Source of the DNA: Pseudisothecium myosuroides
Lineage: Eukaryota > Streptophyta > Bryopsida > Hypnales > Lembophyllaceae
NCBI GenBank assembly: GCA_951799445.1
Contig: OX637290.1
Coordinates: 30,064,987-30,128,986, forward strand
Direction of reading: 5' to 3'
Length of the DNA stretch: 64,000 nucleotides
Both the position numbers and the translations under genes were made by a program. The notes beneath the pieces were generated by a model that did no database searches, was not told the origin of the DNA, and was given only the letters and a program-made list of their open reading frames with translations. Positions within the stretch are counted from its first letter, which is position 1; every line of letters starts with the position of its first letter. Of the stretch, positions 1 to 10,448 are shown one piece after another.

Positions 1-502
1 GCTAACTGCCTATCCCATGCTTCTTTTTGCCATAATGTTTTTCCCGCTCAAGATTGGCATTAGTTTTTGCCCTAAAAGCTTGATCGTTGCTCCTCTGGTT
101 TGAGAATTGATTTGAAATTCAACTACCGTTGGTAGGGCAAAGAAGGTAGGGTTGCAGGATTGCTTCCTGTCATGCTTGCTTTGGGTGCGATGATTAGCTT
201 TAGGTGTGGCTTGGATTTTGAAGAACATTGCCGGGGTCATCGACAATCTGTGCCTCACCTAAGTTGTCAGAAAAAAATTCAACCATAAGTACCTTTGTCA
301 AATTCTTATCCAGACTACCGTCCTCAAGCGTTAACCCTTTAGGTCCCAAGGCAGTCAAGGCAGTTTTGACCAGAGCAAAATTATTTAGGGAATCTTTTTT
401 AGATCACTTGTTTTAGAAGAAATCTACAGTAGGTAGATGTGCACAATCCCACCGTGTAAATTGGAAGAATATGAGATGGACATGTGTAGAAAATGATCAT
501 GA
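1..502. other. Left-edge spacer, no gene recognised
   Basis: Short reading frames occur on both strands but none resembles a known plant protein and none has convincing splice sites. On the minus strand, about 60 codons near 225-415 read without a stop. They could be a decayed transposon remnant, but no motif identifies them. Confidence 0.4.
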
Positions 503-504
503 TA

Positions 505-1034
505 AGGTAGGAGGCTCTAATTTTGGAGGGTCATTTACAATGGACCTACAGAAGGTCCAGAAAGCGTGCACATGTAAAAAATTTCATGTGAAGTTAGAAA
601 TTGGGAATGCTTCTGCTTCGTTTTAGGACTCTGCTGAGCTCACAATACATACTCTGATGTGCGTCATTCGTTAATTCATTATTTTAGTATGAAATAGTTC
701 AACTTGCAAGTAAGTGTACTCAGAAGTTATTTGCAGAGGGTACTGCATTAAATAGAAGACCGTTCTGCATCATTTTTTGGTCAAAGTGCGTCGATTCTCA
801 GGCATGTTTTATTCTTTACTGCTGTAGCCTACGACCACAAATAGCAACCTACGGCCATGGGACTTTGAAATTCGGTTTCTAATTTAATTTTACTTCAAAA
901 AATTCTGTGAAAAATTCCAGACACAGCTGCCGCATTGCTCTTTTCGCCAAAAAAAATTCAGACTGTTCTACTGCGCTGTTACACCCACATGCCTCTTCTT
1001 CTCCTTAGATGCTTGCTTTAAGAGCCTGCTACCT
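505..1034. mobile_element. AGGTAG-family inverted-repeat element, TA-flanked
   Basis: The left end AGGTAGGAGGCTCT and the right end AGAGCCTGCTACCT are inverted copies with one mismatch, and each is flanked by TA. The same terminal motif bounds elements at 16100-16509, 35179-36518, 36710-37253 and 59930-60222. TA flanks suggest Tc1/mariner-type transposition. The interior is AT-rich and non-coding. The two ends could instead come from two separate insertions, because the interior was not matched to other copies. Confidence 0.5.
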
Positions 1035-1036
1035 TA

Positions 1037-2540
1037 CACCATCTTCATTGAAAGTGAACTGTGATCAAAATGAGCGTATAAATAGCACTTGTCCATGATA
1101 TTTCCAAATTCATTACTATTCATAAATACCATGGAAAATAACCGTATTCATATAAGAAATAAAATTGTTTTCTCGAAGTCATCATGAAATTTTACTGTAA
1201 CGTTGTGCATTGTAGTGCATGACTACTTTGAAATTTTTATAAATTCTCATAATTTAAAGCATTGTTAAGCATTTTTAGCATTTATAGCCTTTTTCAGCAT
1301 TTCAACATTTTCAGCATTTCAAAGCCCTTAGCATTTGAGAACCTTCACTCCCTTCCCAGCATGGTGACTGAATTTTTACAGACAACAAGATTACCTCATT
1401 TTTACCTCCCATCTGTTCTATGCTTGCCCTCTTAACAAGTCATGGGCAGCCTTTTTTTTTGGCACCATGGGGCTAGATTGCTCCATTTCAAAATAAATGT
1501 CTATTTTTTTTGTCAAATAAAACTAATCTTTCTTTGCCAAATAAATTTTCCATTTCTATTAAAAATGTGGATGAAGTCGTCAAATTTGGATGCAAAAGTG
1601 TATGAATATGATTGAAATTTTTCTTTTTCTTTTTCCTAAAGATGGATGAATGTAGAAATACAATGCTTCACCAAATTTTACGTGATCGACATCCTGGCAC
1701 TTTCTCAAAAAATAAAGAAAAGGATTAGTGGTGATGCTCTTACAATTGTCTATTGCAGTTGCAGTAAAGTAGAAATTGTCCATTAGCATACAGATTTGGT
1801 ATCTACACTGAATAGGGGTTTTAAGGGGACCCATACTAATAAATTGACATTTCACACTATATAAATATTTACACATGTTCAATGGTTACACATCACTGTT
1901 CATGCATACATGTTCACCAATTATGTTCAGCATGCATTCACCACGAGGTAAGTCCCTTCAATTTTTTAGTCCCCTTAATACTCCTAATTAGTATATGTAC
2001 TTTGGAGAAGATGTTTGGCAACTCGCATATTTTTGAGAGATAGAAAAGTTTGAGAGAAGTCATTTGCAAAAAGAATGAAGAGATTTTGAGAAGAAGTGGA
2101 TTTTGTGTGATTTTTCAAAGGCTAAATGTTAAAGCATGACTGGACTGACGTGTCCGCTTCCCAAGTGCATTGCCATCATGACAAAGGATCGCTAAGATTG
2201 TGGTAATGGGTGGGCCAATGACACAAATAGAAGGGCCTTGTATGTGTCCAAACCAGGGCTTTTTTTTTTGGCTTTCTGGTGCCAGATTGCACCAGAAAAA
2301 AAAATTTGGCTAAAAAAGGTTATAAAAAATGCCAAAAAAATTGGATGAAATCGCCAAACAACTTTGAAATTTAAAAATATATTAGATGAAATCGCCTAAT
2401 TGTGGATGAAAACCATACTATACATCCAATAAGTGGATGAATGTTGCAATTTGGAGCACCACTATAACATTTTATATCGCCACTATGGCACTTCTTCAAA
2501 AATGAAAAAAAAAGCCGTGATCCAAACTGGGTAGATGACG
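1037..2540. other. AT-rich spacer, no gene
   Basis: There are poly-A and poly-T runs and short repeated phrases such as GGATGAA...TCGCC around 2330-2420. The minus-strand frame at 1580-1882 has no recognisable domain. Nothing coding can be supported. Confidence 0.45.
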
Positions 2541-2947
2541 TTATCGGGCAATGCTACATTGCTACCTCACCCTAGGCAGACCCAAGGCGCGGCAGTTTGC
2601 CGTCTTGAAGGGCCGCCTGACGTGCCCCAGTGGAGAGAGGGCCACTGTAAATGACCTGACAAATAATCTGAGGTGGACTATGCCGTGGCCTTCTCTCCAA
2701 ATCTTCCCTTCGTGGGAGTGGATTTCCTCTTACTCCGTCCCTCTCGATCTCCCTCGCACCGAGGGCCGTCTTGGCGAGACGGCTATTGTCAAAACCTGCG
2801 AGACGGCAGCGATGGATCAAAACCTCCTTTAATCAAAGCCTTTCGCAATCCGCCTTGGAAACACCGACCACGAACAAGACGCTGCCGCACCACAAGATCC
2901 GGAAATCATTTGCATTCAAAGAAGCAGCGTAAGACTGAAGCAGGATC
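2541..2947 (+). promoter_or_regulatory. GC-rich promoter / 5' leader of the small membrane-protein gene
   Basis: Base composition rises sharply above the AT-rich spacer just before the start codon at 2948, as at other gene starts in this window. Frames run through on both strands, as expected for GC-rich DNA without stops, but none looks like a known protein. No clear TATA box was found. Confidence 0.4.
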
Positions 2948-4685
2948 ATGAGTGAGCCACAAAACCCACCCAAGCTCTTTTTGCACAAGCCCAAGAAAGG
3001 CTCGCATCCTCCTCCCGGTAGTAGTTCAGTTAGCGCCCTTAATTAGAGGTTGCGCATTCTTTTCTTATTATTATTTTGGCGATTTGTTCTTTGTGTTTTC
3101 TTGCCTTTTTTCTGTGATGGATTCTGTGTTGCGTTTGTTTTTTGAGCTATAGCGATGATGTGCTTGCGATGTGGTGATAGGTGGTGAGACGGGGGAGGTA
3201 CCAAGAATGACTGTGCAACAGCCTGTTTCTTCGGCTCCGCCTGCTGTGAAGGCGCCCCTTTGGTATCGGTACAGGGCAGGCGTGGGCGCTCTGCTGCTCA
3301 TTAATCTCGGAATTGGAGGTTTGCCCTAATCCACGAATTCTCTTGGGATTTTGGGTTTTGGATTTTATCTGGAATTTGGATGTGTGTGTAAGAATTTAGA
3401 GTGAGGTTCTAGCAATATTGAGGAGTGATTCTAGAAGAGCTCTACCTGGGAGTGGTGTGCAAGTAAGCTGCAAGGGTCTTGTTCTTTATACCCTAGTTTG
3501 GTATGGGGGGGTTGGTCTTTGTAAGTGAGCTTGTATTGCAGGGGTACGATCTAGCTGTTTCATCATTTGTTGAGAGGCTTAGATTATCACATTGTGGACG
3601 GGGAGAATTTTTAGGGTATTCGCGTCTCAGTTCTTATCAACCCCGAGGTCGGGTCTGGAATGGTTACCCTAGTTTCGGTGTTTTTGACAGAATCAAGGAG
3701 GAGCTCTCATATTGCAATATGTCATTAGTTTTTTATATTGTTGTAAGGAACCAAGTGAGATTTCAATCTTTGAGTTTGTCGGCCAGGTTTGATGTTCAGT
3801 TCAGAAGAGAAAATTCGCATTTTAGTTTATGAGGAGTCATGCACTTTTAGTGAACGTTAGGTAGAGTTTTCTATTTTTCTTGTTAATATGCTCGAATGCT
3901 ATTGGGCTTATTGGAGCTTTTTTGATTCTAAAGTTTGTTTTGAGGAAGTAAGCATTCTTGGTGAAAGATTGAGTGGATTCAGAGCATTCTTTAATAGTGA
4001 CAGGTCATCTGTGGAGAACAGTGTCAACTACGAGTTATTTCATGCCTAATGAGAGTACATCAAGCAAAATCAAAGCTCTGACATACTCACATGTGAAGAC
4101 AATGTTTCCTTGGTTCATATGTTCAAATTGCTCAAGTTTACAATACAAGGTGTTAGGGATTCCTTTTCATGCCAGTTCAGAGGGTGCTGAACAAGGGTTC
4201 TCTAGAATATTATGTTGCACTATTGTCCTGTAGAGAATGAGAATGGTATTTTCCAAGTGGGATTTTCAGTGTGAATTAGTAACTTCTAGGTCAGAATGCA
4301 CTTACAGGTTTCAATTCTTTGGGTATTTGAATTTTTTCTTTTTTCATCATGTGCAGGGTACGTGCTGTCTCGACCGAGGCCAGTTATCGATGCTAACTCC
4401 CTAAACCCAGAGAAGGTTGAGTCGGCGGAGGCTGAGAAGAAGAAGACAGCTCCTGCGCAGGCACCTGTGCCAGTTGTGGCCCCTTCTGTTGTGGCAGCTC
4501 CAGAACAGGCACCACCACCAAAGAAAGCTATTTCTGAAGAGGACCAACGACAGGTATTGCAATGGATTCTCGAAGAGAGGAGGAAAGTCAAGGGTCTGAG
4601 CAAAGCTGAGAAAGCTAGAATCGATGAAGAGAAGCGGTTGTTGAAAGAGTTTCTGAGAGGAAGCCAACTTCCCCCTCTTTTTTAG
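2948..4685 (+). CDS. Small single-pass membrane protein, conserved, unknown function (3 exons)
   Basis: Exons are 2948-3017, 3181-3318 and 4357-4685, all with GT-AG introns and matching phases, giving 178 residues. The protein starts MSEPQNPPKLF. It has a short proline-rich part, then a basic WYRYR stretch leading into one hydrophobic segment (about residues 50-70, ALLLINLGIGGYVLS) that spans the exon 2/3 junction. Next comes an alanine/proline/lysine-rich linker, then a charged helical C-terminus (EEDQRQVLQWILEERRK to LLKEFLRGSQLPPLF). The conserved-looking tail resembles small plant proteins of unknown function. The start is the first ATG of the frame that splices cleanly into exon 2. Membrane location is predicted only from hydrophobicity, and I cannot name a function. 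Confidence 0.75.
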
Positions 4686-4872
4686 AGGTTTATGAGGATC
4701 TTTGTTTGTAAGATCTCTCCCCCTCCAATTTCAGGTTCCTTGGAGATTTTGAACGGAATTGGTATCCTCTAACATGTCATTGACTTGGAGGTTTCGAAAA
4801 TGGCTTGAATGGCTCGCACAGCTGCAAGTTACGCAAGGCAGCAGAGAAGGTGCATCAATGTGGCGCAGTTGC

Positions 4873-4878
4873 AATAAA
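4873..4878 (+). terminator. Candidate polyadenylation signal AATAAA
   Basis: AATAAA lies about 190 bases after the stop codon of the small membrane-protein gene, a plausible distance for a plant 3' UTR. No experimental support. Confidence 0.4.
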
Positions 4879-4885
4879 AGAGAGA

Positions 4886-5797
4886 TCATGTGGAGAGTCA
4901 GTATGATTTAGATTGCGTCAATGACCGTGTTTTGAAACCAAATTTGTTACCTTTTCAAAAATTCCACCATTGACTTGCGCTTTGGAAATCAAATTTGTAA
5001 TTGCCCTTTTGTAAATTACCATTACCAGTATTGACTTTCAGTTTAAAATTTAAAAAGCATTCTTGAGGAGTTGGCTTGAATACCCCACATTTGATACAAG
5101 AAAAGGAATCCAGACTTCTTTTGTGTACAGTTGAGCTCATCCAAAAGTTGTAGAAAGCAAGGTTTATTAGAGTTAAGAAACCCTTCAATTGTGTGAAAGT
5201 AGGGTTTCTGATCTTGTCAGTGAAAGTTCAGGGGTCCAATTAACAAAATTCAATAAATCGGCAACTTTGTTTGAATTTGTAGGTGCTAAAGAGTCTTTTC
5301 TAGTTGTTTTTGCCTTCAGAATGGACTAAAGGAGAGGAGCTTGTGCATTGACATATAGTACATCTCCAGTCGATGTATGGAAGTTTGAGTAGCTTGTTAA
5401 CCTGTGGTAAAGCCGCTATTGATGTAGCTGCTTATTTGAAACATGGTGGACAACTGTCACAACTCTATTGATAAGGAATTTTTTTGTATTCCCTTCCAAC
5501 AACTACGGAAAGCATGTTCTCATAACCCAACCCGCTGCGTACCGTCATGTCCTATTCCATCATTCGATGCAGTGCACACAACGATACATTGCAAATAAAT
5601 GTACGAGACATGGCACAGAATAGTGAACTCAATTTTTTGATGTCCACAGCACGTTGATTATCAATAGCGGCAATCATATTGTCTCACTGTAGCTCAAGGT
5701 TGAATGCCACTGCTACAGAAGTTCACCTCCGCGTGTAAAACTGTCACTAAAGCATTCTAGGCATTCAATGAGAGATCTGGGGCTTTCACAGTGTCTG
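4886..5797. other. Spacer between convergent genes
   Basis: Holds the presumed 3' flanks of the plus-strand gene ending at 4685 and the minus-strand phosphatase ending near 5798. No coding potential, structural RNA or repeat was recognised. Confidence 0.45.
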
Positions 5798-7068
5798 TCA
5801 CTGACCAACTCCAACCGCCCGATTCCTAATATCTCCCAAAAGGAGGTCATGCAGAGTCTTGTTGCTGGCAAATATGCCACCACCCTCTACAGTGAAGACG
5901 TCTTTCCCATTGCCAATCAGATTCTCCAGAGCCGTTCCCTCCAGATCTGAAACCCGACCTCCAGCTTCTGAACACATATAACCCCCGACGCATGATCCCA
6001 CACCTTCAAAGGAGTCGAAGGGCCAGCTTGAAGCAGGAAAGCCGATACGCCACCAAGAGCTAGGGCGAAGTATTTGCACAGACTTCCACAGCAGAGCGGC
6101 AGCACTTGCATCTCCTCCTTCTCCAAATTATTTCCTTCAAGCGCCTGAGCAAGTGGAGTTTTCGACCAGACCTCATTATCTGAGATACAAAACCAAGAAT
6201 CAGCGATTGAATCGGATCTGACAACTTCACTCATACTCATAGTCGAATCCTCCGTGATGGGCTTCACCCAGCAGCCTCCTCCCAAGGTGGCAGTCATTAT
6301 GAGCCCACGTTGGTACGTCTCGTCATCCCTGCAACCATAATACGTGCTCGCCATCTGAATTCGAGACCTGTCCGAAGAGTAACGGATTGCCACATTGGGA
6401 CAACCCATGACACCCAGCACTGGTTTCCCCTCCAGAACCAAAGCGAGGCCCACTACGTACAGAGCATTTCCACCTCTCAGAAATCCTCGTGTTCCGTCTA
6501 TGGGATCCAAAACCCAGTAAGATAGTTGGTCGGGGTTTACAGCCTGAGCACCTCTGTCGATAGCATCAAGGACAGTTTCACAATCCAAATTGCGGGAAAC
6601 AACTGGAGAAAGAGCATCAACAATAGCCTCCACTAACGAATCCTTGTGATCACTGCTTGCTCGTTTCTCCTCATACTCTGCACGCAACTGGCGAGCGTTC
6701 TCCTCACCTACTAAAGGAATGTTGGGAAACAGTCTTCCTAACTCGAGACTGATAAGAGCTTGCACTCCGAAGTCCGCCACAGTGACGGGTGTGCTGTCAA
6801 CCTTGTCTAACTGCCCCTCTCCTTGATTCATACCTGACCGGACAGAAAGGCATAACTGGCAAGCTCGCTGCACAACTTCTAGAGCTGCCTGGAGCTGCTC
6901 CGGGTGTGGGCTTGATTGCAACGACGTGGCTCTAATCTGGAACCTAAAAGGCAGAGACAAAGATCGGTTCGTTGAGCAGCCAGCTTGCAATTGCAAACCG
7001 TCAAACTCTTTGTACAGAAACAGACCCCTACGACCAATACCCGAAACCGCTACAGATGCCATAGTCAC
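5798..7068 (-). CDS. HAL2/SAL1-type 3'(2'),5'-bisphosphate nucleotidase-like protein, intronless, C-terminal frameshift
   Basis: The open frame 7068-5917 encodes 383 residues of the inositol-monophosphatase superfamily. Metal and substrate motifs are present: GEEN at residues 121-124, DPIDGT at 188-193 and WDHASG at 357-362. The family hydrolyses PAP or related phosphates using Mg2+. About 50 N-terminal residues are basic and Ser-rich, suggesting an organelle transit peptide. After residue 366 the frame becomes unlike the family and stops at 5917. The other frame continues the expected sequence (SEAGGRVSDLEG...) down to a stop at 5798, so one base seems to be missing near 5967-5976. No intron can explain the shift because both sides are coding. 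No introns are visible anywhere, so it may be a retrocopy. Active gene with a sequencing error, mildly truncated gene and young pseudogene are all possible. Whether it is a mitochondrial or plastid isoform cannot be settled. Confidence 0.8.
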
Positions 7069-7300
7069 CTAAAAGACTCATCAATCGCTACACTAATACA
7101 TATTATGGTTACGGCTATCCCTTCACATCACATTAGCCTTCACGCTCATACGTACAAATTCAAGTACGCATGCTAAACATTACTCTGAACAAGGTGGAAA
7201 GTGTCCTTTGGAAGACTTTTGCATTTCTAATCTAGGGTTTCGATAGTTTAAAACCGACTACCACGTCTTTCGCCCATTCGAGACCATGGCTTTCGTGCAC
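7069..7300 (-). promoter_or_regulatory. Presumed promoter and 5' leader of the phosphatase gene
   Basis: Immediately upstream of the minus-strand start codon at 7068. A TCTAGGGTTTCGATAG phrase (telo-box-like on one strand) lies at about 7233-7248. No further motif can be assigned. Confidence 0.3.
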
Positions 7301-7790
7301 GCGAGGCCTTCTCTATTTCTGTATGACATAGCCCGAAGTCAGGAATGGAGTCAACTGCATGATCTTGAGCCGTGGAGATAATCATCCTTTGCCTGTAAAA
7401 CAGGTTTCAAGATGTTCAACGCAAACTCGGAGACAGGCGATGATCTACTCAGCGTGATTTAGCATGAATAAAAGAGGCTCGATTGCTACCAATAACTCTT
7501 CCTGTCATTGACGGCACAGGTTCACTCGTTGTTCACTAATTCTTGAATTAGCGATACTCAAAGTCGTTTCCTTCAAATGCTTATTCATTAAACCGAAAGT
7601 ATTTGGTATTTTGGTTCATTATATGCAGGTCAAAATACCGGAAGAAGGTGCATTTCCGTCACTCGTGCATCACGACAATTCTGTTTCATTGTGTTCGTTT
7701 CATCCCGCAGTACCGTGTTCCCTAAGTCAAATATGTTTGATCAGACTACGATCTAAAATGATATGTTAAGGAATCAGATAAACTAATGAT
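7301..7790. other. Non-coding spacer
   Basis: No frame, repeat or RNA recognised. If the structure at 7796-8810 is a retroelement leader on the minus strand, its body would extend through here, but no gag or pol sequence is visible. Confidence 0.35.
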
Positions 7791-7795
7791 TTTCC

Positions 7796-8810
7796 CCAGC
7801 GGGGCGCCAGTGTCAAAGCACTCTTTTCACCACCCGGCGACTTTAGTACGCCAGCCAGGAGCAGTGATGGCACAAAGATGACACTGACAAACAAGCCCTG
7901 TAGGCAGTACCTGCAAATATCATCACATTCCTTTCGACAAACACTCTTATCAAGAGGGTCACAACTTCATCTTCAACAAGTTTTGAATATGTCGTGACTC
8001 AAAGATACCCCACAAAACGAACCCTAATCGACACAGCCCTGTTTCCCTTGCCAGAAGCTCTCAAGAGGTTCAAACATATAGGAAAGATCGTACGGTACTC
8101 CTAACCAAATTACGTCAACTAATTGACCAGACAAGGCACGTCCACAAAAACTTTACAACAAAACCAGGGTTTCAGCAAGAAAGACCTCCAAACCCTAGAC
8201 CACACGTAAACCACTCCAGACTTTCATTTAAAACACCAGAAAAGACGGAAACCTAATCGGCACAGCCCTCATATTTGAAACAAAAAATGCTCCATCAAGA
8301 AGTGGCTCAGATGAGCAAGAAGCGTTTCTTCAAGCACCCTAATTTCGACGCAGTGAACAAACAATGCACAACCACAGAACCTTTGTTATTAATCCTAAAC
8401 CCTTAACCCTAACCCTAAACCACAAGTGAACTACGAACCTCGCATTGAGCTCGCATCGAAACTCACCTCAATCAATCATTCAATCAAAGAGAATACTACT
8501 AACAACACATGCAAGCGAAGAGAATTGGATTTGTGGTGGGGGGAGCCCGCAGGATGCATCACAGCTCTTATTTTGAAAGAGCTAGCCTAGCGGGCAGACG
8601 TCACTGTGCTCACAGGGCCGGTCCCTCTCAACGCTCCCATGTTGCACTCCAGCGACTTCACCCTTGCAACCAGGCGCACGATAATCAAAGGTGGCGGCAA
8701 CGAGGGAGCGATGGAGGTGCGGAAGCGAAGCGGGAGCGGCCTCATGAGCACTCAGATAAGATCAAGTAGTGTTAGGAGAGCCAACGTCGTCTCTCCTCCT
8801 TTATAACGAA
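7796..8810 (-). other. Possible retroelement leader or telo-box promoter/transcript region
   Basis: Read on the minus strand, TGGCGCC followed closely by GCTGGGGAAA (about 7814-7796) resembles the tRNA-Asp-type primer binding site of plant Ty3/gypsy elements. Farther upstream are TTATAAAGG at 8797-8806 and several telo-box-like AAACCCTA phrases, including a short interstitial telomere-like run at about 8395-8424. Just outside the primer-site-like sequence, CAGTGTCA and TGACACTG can pair across roughly 80 bases. Together these fit either a decayed LTR plus leader or the promoter of an unrecognised minus-strand transcript. No retroelement protein is present. Confidence 0.3.
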
Positions 8811-8965
8811 ACCCTAAACTGTTACTGTGACTTTGAGAGTCTCATCCGTATTTGGATGCATGTTCTCTCGTCGCAGAAATCGCACAGTGGCCTTCATCCG
8901 TTAGCCCTTGGCTAATTGTTCTTTTTGAATTTTGAATTTTTGAATTTTTGAAGGGAGCTTAACCC

Positions 8966-9910
8966 TTAACCCCTAAAGAACCGTTGTCCCTTCAGGAGAC
9001 AATGTGTTTTTGGGCAGGTACCTAAGGGTTGAAATTTTGTCGTGATTTTTTGAAACTTTTCTTGGAGACAGAAAAACTGATAAGCTTTGTGGGAATATAA
9101 TTTTTTTCACAATCAATGCCCGGGAACAAAAGTTATGACCAAATAAGCTCAAAACAGGGACGGAGGGCAGCCCGGGCAGCAAAAAAAAATGGAAAAGAAT
9201 TTGAATTTTTTTTTCTAATATTTTTTTTTCTAATATTTTTTTTCATAGATTATATTTTTGTCTATCTGGAAAGCTTTGATTCATTTCATTTGGATTTGTT
9301 ATGAAAAAGTTATGGACATTCTTGTTTTGGGGACAGTTAGAGCATCTTCTTGAAAAAAATAACTTGTAGGATTCATTTTTTAATGCAATTTTTTCAATTT
9401 TTCAAACTTTTTTTTTACATGGTCTGATTCACTTCCTAGAACAATCGTACGATTGGGATTAGTGCATTTTAATTCCATCTAAAATATATTAATATTTTAG
9501 ATTTTCCTTCTATCTTGTACCTAATTTTATTAAACAATTTTTTTAAGAATGATAATTAATTTTTTTTGAAATTTTTTTTCCCTAGACTCTCAACTCAATT
9601 CTCCACTATAAAGATTTAAAGCTCAAAACTCTGTAGTGCAAAAAGTTTAAGTGAAAAATGTTCAAAGTGAAAAAAGCTAGTCCCGCAATGTTCTGAAAAA
9701 CTTTTTTTTTTCACTTTAAATGCAGATATCTTGCAATCTGTGTGGTCAAAAAATTTGAAATTTTTTCCACACATTCTCATACTAGTTAGGTGTAAGATCC
9801 TATAGTTAGATGTGGAAAAAAAATTAAATATGTTTTACTCTTTGCTATAGATATGGCAGTTTTGAGTGTTTTTTGGCAAAAAAAAAAGGCCTTGGTCCTT
9901 TAGGGGTTAA
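8966..9910 (+). mobile_element. TTAA-flanked non-autonomous element, 940-bp family, copy 1
   Basis: Starts TTAACCCCTAAAGAACC and ends GGTCCTTTAGGGGTTAA, an inverted repeat of about 17 bases including TTAA at both edges. The interior is shared along its length with 13914-14851 and, in inverse orientation, with 19029-19976 and 35208-36139. Conserved inner phrases include GCCCGGGAACAAA and TTAATTCCATCTAAAATA. No long open frame, so it must rely on a transposase encoded elsewhere. TTAA target duplication is typical of the piggyBac superfamily. Confidence 0.75.
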
Positions 9911-10167
9911 AAGATGCGGCCCCCGTGACCAAGTTAGTCACTAAAATTGTTTCAATTATTGGACCAATAGGTAAGTTCTTTGTTTCTATAGTGAACAATA
10001 AAGTCATCCATCGATCACTTTTCAGTCTTAGGGTCTTCCAAGGGTTAAGTATTGGGTGTTGAGCATGAGAACGGAAAATTACATCCAAGGGTATAAAGAA
10101 CAAAGTCCGAAGTCTGAGGGTATAATTTTCCGTTCTACCTGAAAGAAAACACCGTATTAAGCAAACA
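9911..10167. other. Short spacer between two elements
   Basis: Unrecognised sequence. It contains a partial echo (AACGGAAAATTA / TAATTTTCCGTTC, about 10070-10137) that forms a loose inverted repeat. Confidence 0.3.
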
Positions 10168-10448
10168 CATTAGATGTTTTTTGGGGGGTCGGGAGGGTCG
10201 TTCCAGGCCCGTTCCCGACGCTGGTCCCCCCTCGCAGTTTCAGGGAACGGCTGTTCCTGATAAAAAAATTTCAAAAAAAAAAAAAAAAAAAAAAAAATTT
10301 TAGTTTTGAAATGAAAAAAAAACAGAATTTTTTTTTTTCCGACGTGGCAGTCGCTCGGCCACGTCAGCGAGCTGCCGCGGCCCTGAATTCGGCAATTCCC
10401 ACAGCTGGGAACACGCAGCCCTCCAGGAGGCTGAAATCTCATCTAATG
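10168..10448. mobile_element. CATTAGATG-ended inverted-repeat element, copy 1
   Basis: Bounded by CATTAGATG and its complement CATCTAATG. The inside holds a GC-rich left part, an A-run of about 25 bases, then GACGTGGCAGTC...GCCACGTCAGC and a GC-rich right part. A second copy with the same order of parts lies at 45505-45780. No target duplication is obvious. The frame through it on the minus strand is low-complexity and not a gene. Confidence 0.55.

Noticed and set aside
228..416. Short frames at the left edge as a partial gene
   Set aside because: No splice-consistent extension or known domain on either strand.
2551..2951. Three overlapping frames before the small membrane protein
   Set aside because: They occur only where GC rises and match nothing. 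The spliced frame starting at 2948 explains the gene.
8395..8424. Interstitial telomere repeat marking an old chromosome end
   Set aside because: Only three or four imperfect CCCTAAA-like units. It fits telo-box promoter motifs better than a fusion site.
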